Source: an uncultured Erysipelotrichaceae bacterium
Lineage (GTDB): Bacteria > Bacillota_I > Bacilli_A > Erysipelotrichales > Coprobacillaceae
DNA length: 17,425 nucleotides
Direction of reading: 5' to 3'
NCBI GenBank assembly: GCA_900544435.1
Contig: UQVG01000013.1
Coordinates: 1-17,425, forward strand
A program made the position numbers and the translations under genes. Every line of letters starts with the position of its first letter. Position 1 is the first letter of the stretch. Shown here one piece after another: positions 17,408-17,425 of this stretch. The notes below the pieces were generated by a model. The model was not told where the DNA came from and made no database searches. It saw only the letters and a program-made list of their open reading frames with translations.

Positions 17408-17425
17408 GAAAATTTATTTAATTAG

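Overview
The window looks like a chromosomal segment of a very AT-rich, low-GC Gram-positive bacterium (Bacillota). The reading is based on AT-ending codons, strong purine-rich ribosome binding sites, TGnTATAAT extended -10 promoters, a class 1B pyrK/pyrD pair, and the pcrA-ligA-camS gene order known from Bacillota. An Erysipelotrichales/Coprobacillaceae-type gut bacterium is my best guess, but this is inference from style and no species can be named. The standard bacterial code is used: several genes end in TGA and tryptophan is encoded by TGG.

Layout. (1) 1-1238, minus strand: the first 412 codons of a P-type ATPase related to MgtA-type magnesium transporters, running off the left edge. (2) 1239-1538: AT-rich divergent promoter region. 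(3) 1539-6443, plus strand: a tightly packed run of nine small accessory genes, apparently one transcription unit. It holds a compact zinc-less sirtuin, a DUF3990-type ADP-ribosyltransferase-fold protein, its usual partner, a DUF1284-like cysteine protein, a gene broken by an in-frame TGA, a YgjV-like membrane protein, a U32-like cysteine-rich protein, a four-helix membrane protein and a small GNAT acetyltransferase. (4) 6505-6779: rpsU with its own promoter and terminator. (5) 6794-9831: pyrC-pyrK-pyrD, part of de novo pyrimidine synthesis. (6) 9850-17340: genome maintenance and housekeeping genes pcrA, ligA, camS, an unrecognised single-pass membrane protein, and an RlmD-type 23S rRNA methyltransferase. 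Most of these have their own terminator and extended -10 promoter. (7) 17341-17425: the start of an intergenic region with a strong palindrome.

The most unusual region is the accessory run. The DUF3990 reading frame is intact over 150 codons but has ATA exactly where its ATG start should be, with a well placed ribosome binding site. Two genes further on, a second gene carries a TGA exactly where a TGG would keep the protein whole. Both are single G-to-A differences in a locus whose other genes look intact. The same run pairs two predicted NAD+-consuming families, sirtuin and ADP-ribosyltransferase, in a translationally coupled arrangement. This suggests either an unrecognised ADP-ribose/NAD+ system or a toxin-like locus being silenced by mutation.
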